A stretch of DNA of 64,000 bases from NCBI GenBank assembly GCA_016125165.1, contig WGMH01000003.1:186001-250000 (forward strand), read 5' to 3'. The notes below the pieces were generated by a model, which did not search any database, was not told the DNA's origin, and worked only from the letters and a program-made list of their open reading frames with translations. Below are positions 62,253-64,000 of the stretch, in pieces; the stretch's first letter is position 1, and every line of letters begins with the position of its first letter. Made by a program: the position numbers and the translations under genes. The DNA is from Alphaproteobacteria bacterium (GTDB lineage Bacteria; Pseudomonadota; Alphaproteobacteria; Micropepsales; Micropepsaceae).

Positions 62253-64000
62253 CATCAACGCGCGCGATTGCGGGAGCAGTTTTTCTTATGGCGACAACCA
62301 TCATCTCCAACGTCTCCTATGGCGCGCAGACGCGCGGCGACCGTTATTCCGGTGCGCCGTGGGCCACGCGCTCTCCCGTGATCGCGCAACATGGCATGGC
62401 CGCGACAGAACAGCCGCTCGCCTCCGAAATCGCCGTGAGCATCCTGAAGAAAGGCGGCAGCGCGGTGGACGCCGCGATTGCCGCCAATGCGGCCATCGGG
62501 TTGATGCAGCCGGTGCTGAATGGCATCGGCGGCGATCTCTTCGCCATCGTCTACGATCCGAAGACGAAGAAGCTCTATGGCTATAACGGTTCGGGCCGCT
62601 CGGCGAAGGGGCGCGATCTCGAAAAGCTGAAAGCCGAGATCGAAGCCGCCTACAAAAAAGCGGGGCAGCCCAACCGCGCGCACATTCCGCCCGTGGGCAC
62701 GCTTCCCATCACCGTGCCCGGCGCAGTGGATGCGTGGTTCGCGCTGCACGACAAGTTCGGCAAGCTGCCGATGAGCGAAGTTCTGCAACCCGCCATCGAT
62801 TATGCCAACAACGGCTTTCCCGTCACGCAGCTGATCGCGCTTTACTGGAAAGGCAACATGGCCGCGTTCAAGAAGAACGCCGCCCTGATCGAGGAAAGCG
62901 ACAACGCCCGCCACACCTATCTGATCGCCGACAAGAACGGCGGCCACACGCCGGCCGAAGGCGAAATCTTCAAGAACCCCGACCTCGCCCGCACCTATTC
63001 GCTGCTCGCCGAAAAAGGCCGCGACGAATTCTACAAGGGCGGTATCGCGCAAACGATGGATGCCTACTTCAAGCGCATTGGCGGCGATCTTCGCTATGAA
63101 GACTTCGCCGAGCATCACGGCGAATGGGTCGATCCGCTCTCCGTGAACTATCGCGGCTATGACGTCTATGAGCTTCCGCCCAACGGACAGGGCGCGGCGG
63201 TTCTGCAGATGCTGCAGGTGCTGAAGGGCTTTGACCTCAAGAAGTCCGGCGCGGGTACCGCCGATACACTCACCGCCATGCTGGAAGCCAAGCGCCTCGC
63301 TTATGAAGATCTGGCGAAATGGTATGCAGATCCGGCGTTCTCCAACGTGCCGATGAAGGGCCTCCTGTCGGATGCTTATGCAGATGCGCGGCGCAAACTC
63401 ATCAGCGACAAGACCGCCAACCCGGAACTCGGCCCCGGCGATCCGAAGCTCTATGAAGGCGACACGATTTACCTCACCACCGCCGATGCGGATGGCATGA
63501 TGGTGTCGCTTATCCAGTCGAATTATCGCGGCATGGGTTCGGGCATCGTGGCCGACGGGCTCGGCTTCATGTTCCAGGATCGCGGCGAACTCTATTCGCT
63601 CGATCCGGCCTCGCCGAATGTCTATGCGCCGGGCAAGCGGCCCTTCCACACCATCATCCCCGCTTTCGTGATGAAGGATGGCCAGCCCTTCCTGTCGTTC
63701 GGCCTGATGGGCGGCGACATGCAGCCGCAAGGCCATGTGCAAATCCTCACCGGCATCATCGATTTCGGCATGAATGTGCAGGAAGCTGGCGACGCCGCGC
63801 GCTGGCGCCACTTCGGCAACGCCGAACCCACGGGCGAACCCTCGCAGGGCATCGGCACGGTGGAGATGGAGTCCGGCTTCAGCGAAGACGTGAAGGCCGA
63901 ACTGGAAAAGCGCGGCTACAAGGTCGTCCCCGGCACGGGAGGATTCGGCGGCTATCAGGCGATCATGCGCGCACCCAACGGCGTCTATTGGGGCGCATCC
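62249..64000 (+). CDS. gamma-glutamyltransferase family protein (partial, runs off the window)
   Basis: The frame is open from ATG 62249 (coupled to msrA by ATGA) to the window end, 584 codons with no stop. The precursor starts with a signal-like peptide (AIAGAVFLMATTIISNVSYG). The large-subunit motifs VDAAIAANAAIGLMQPVLNG and IGGDLFAIVYDP are typical of the Ntn-hydrolase gamma-glutamyltransferase family. The predicted autoprocessing/nucleophile Thr is Thr406, in EGDTIYLTTADADG; the canonical second Thr-His is replaced by Ile-Tyr, as in a common subgroup. Glutathione degradation or acylase activity is possible. The C-terminus is not visible. Confidence 0.92.
   Translation, partial: MTSTRAIAGAVFLMATTIISNVSYGAQTRGDRYSGAPWATRSPVIAQHGMAATEQPLASEIAVSILKKGGSAVDAAIAANAAIGLMQPVLNGIGGDLFAIVYDPKTKKLYGYNGSGRSAKGRDLEKLKAEIEAAYKKAGQPNRAHIPPVGTLPITVPGAVDAWFALHDKFGKLPMSEVLQPAIDYANNGFPVTQLIALYWKGNMAAFKKNAALIEESDNARHTYLIADKNGGHTPAEGEIFKNPDLARTYSLLAEKGRDEFYKGGIAQTMDAYFKRIGGDLRYEDFAEHHGEWVDPLSVNYRGYDVYELPPNGQGAAVLQMLQVLKGFDLKKSGAGTADTLTAMLEAKRLAYEDLAKWYADPAFSNVPMKGLLSDAYADARRKLISDKTANPELGPGDPKLYEGDTIYLTTADADGMMVSLIQSNYRGMGSGIVADGLGFMFQDRGELYSLDPASPNVYAPGKRPFHTIIPAFVMKDGQPFLSFGLMGGDMQPQGHVQILTGIIDFGMNVQEAGDAARWRHFGNAEPTGEPSQGIGTVEMESGFSEDVKAELEKRGYKVVPGTGGFGGYQAIMRAPNGVYWGAS

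Noticed and set aside
62255-63811. 518-codon open frame opposite the gamma-glutamyltransferase gene
   Set aside because: The plus-strand frame carries the full gamma-glutamyltransferase motif set, so the opposite frame is a shadow.

Overview
The window is about 64 kb of gene-dense, GC-rich bacterial chromosome. It looks alphaproteobacterial: heme synthesis starts with a 5-aminolevulinate synthase (hemA, C4 route), glyA-nrdR are paired, and there is a Ros/MucR regulator, an LdtR-type MarR regulator, a MotB with an OmpA-like tail, candidate CtrA sites and an alpha-type Pho box. The exact order cannot be fixed from sequence alone; a free-living soil or aquatic heterotroph from a Caulobacter- or Micropepsales-like lineage fits (inference). 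I saw no phage, insertion sequence, integrase, CRISPR array or recognisable defence island.

Layout. 0-5 kb: nrdR-glyA, a zinc-ligand-poor MucR behind an unusually AT-rich leader, hemA with a small conserved partner, and a DUF1295 membrane enzyme. 5-11 kb: a Baeyer-Villiger-type monooxygenase, a two-gene ABC-2 exporter, GST, YceI, a glyoxalase-fold protein and a small membrane protein. 11-14 kb: MarR, then an ArsR-AHSA1-AHSA1 operon, then a DUF1345 membrane protein (apparently lacking a canonical start codon) downstream of an LdtR homologue. 14-18.5 kb: a valine-degradation operon (isobutyryl-CoA dehydrogenase, 3-hydroxyisobutyryl-CoA hydrolase, 3-hydroxyisobutyrate dehydrogenase) opposite hemB. 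20-24 kb: a phosphate-scavenging block (porin and two PstS paralogues) behind a three-repeat Pho box.

24-37 kb: motB, bpt, metG, DUF502, a methyltransferase, tRNA-Thr(UGU), a class-C beta-lactamase-like hydrolase, a low-complexity secreted protein, a cupin, and a TetR-like/coiled-coil/transmembrane/Sel1-repeat fusion. A tandem-GNAT protein diverges from a LysR gene. 37-46.5 kb: an XRE regulator, a three-gene translationally coupled locus resembling XagABC exopolysaccharide synthesis, a PKMT-like methyltransferase, and a coupled operon of a possible ferritin-like protein, an SDR and a luciferase-like monooxygenase with a TetR-type operator at its promoter.

46.7-64 kb: a small outer-membrane barrel, TetR, an orphan CoxL-like molybdenum hydroxylase subunit, a class II aldolase and glpK. 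A possible CtrA-controlled DUF2336 protein follows, then moaA-nadK and a CheY-like/Hpt phosphorelay pair. Next are NUDIX, a DUF2807 repeat protein, a signal-less lytic transglycosylase, HIT, a Na+/Ca2+ exchanger, a degenerate CDP-alcohol phosphatidyltransferase, msrA, and a gamma-glutamyltransferase gene that runs off the right edge. Many start codons were moved inward from the longest open frame using Shine-Dalgarno position, signal peptides or ATGA overlaps; such choices are stated.
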